From positions 1-5,050 of the forward strand of contig JAFMIS010000213.1 in assembly GCA_017853915.1 (NCBI GenBank): a DNA stretch of 5,050 nt, read 5' to 3'. Shown here in pieces: positions 5,010 through 5,050 of the stretch. Made by a program: the position numbers and the translations under genes. The notes below the pieces were generated by a model. That model made no database searches and had not been told where the DNA came from. It saw nothing but the letters and a program-made list of their open reading frames with translations. Source of the DNA: a bacterium. Its GTDB lineage: Bacteria > Bdellovibrionota_C > UBA2361 > OMII01. Every line of letters begins with the position of its first letter. Within the stretch, counting starts at the first letter, position 1.

Positions 5010-5050
5010 AGACGGTTGTTGTGTGCGGTGGGTAAAAGAACAGAACCGTT

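Overview
The window looks like chromosomal DNA of a Gram-negative bacterium of moderate GC content. Evidence for an outer membrane is direct: one gene encodes an OmpA-type peptidoglycan-binding lipoprotein, three more encode probable lipoproteins, and one encodes lipoprotein signal peptidase (LspA). None of the four lipoproteins has Asp after its lipidated Cys, which under the E. coli Lol rule predicts outer-membrane sorting. I cannot place the organism below phylum level. There is no sign of phage, plasmid, transposase, CRISPR or tRNA.

Layout: five long genes all lie on the minus strand in two probable transcription units. Read in the direction of transcription, the right-hand unit is a WD40 beta-propeller lipoprotein (4639-3413) followed 20 nt later by lspA (3392-2856). 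A 169-bp gap holds a good promoter with repeat and palindrome elements. The second unit then encodes three glycine-zipper lipoproteins in a row: a short one (2686-2318), one with a long Pro/Ser/Thr linker and TPRs (2286-1237), and one with an OmpA C-terminal domain (1209-526). All three share the plan Cys anchor, glycine zipper, coiled coil, and differ in what follows. They look like products of tandem duplication; two still share a 44-bp DNA block at 38/44 identity.

The left 525 bases are mostly non-coding, but carry on the plus strand a convincing 51-codon small gene (358-513) with a well-placed GGAG ribosome binding site. Before it lies a tiny lipoprotein-signal-like frame (248-325). A perfect 8-bp hairpin covers the junction between the small gene and the convergent OmpA-type gene.

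The right 380 bases, upstream of the WD40 gene, contain no convincing protein gene but much structure: a perfect TATAAT on the minus strand, a tandem 9-bp repeat one helical turn apart, a 140-bp region whose ends are complementary and whose interior folds (candidate small RNA or structured leader), a terminator-like hairpin flanked by A- and T-runs, and a second one-turn direct repeat at the likely WD40-lspA promoter.

Working together (inference): the cluster makes envelope lipoproteins and the enzyme that matures them. The OmpA-type protein may tie the outer membrane to peptidoglycan, with the zipper and TPR proteins as membrane-associated partners. The least explained parts are the zipper triplet and the structured leader.
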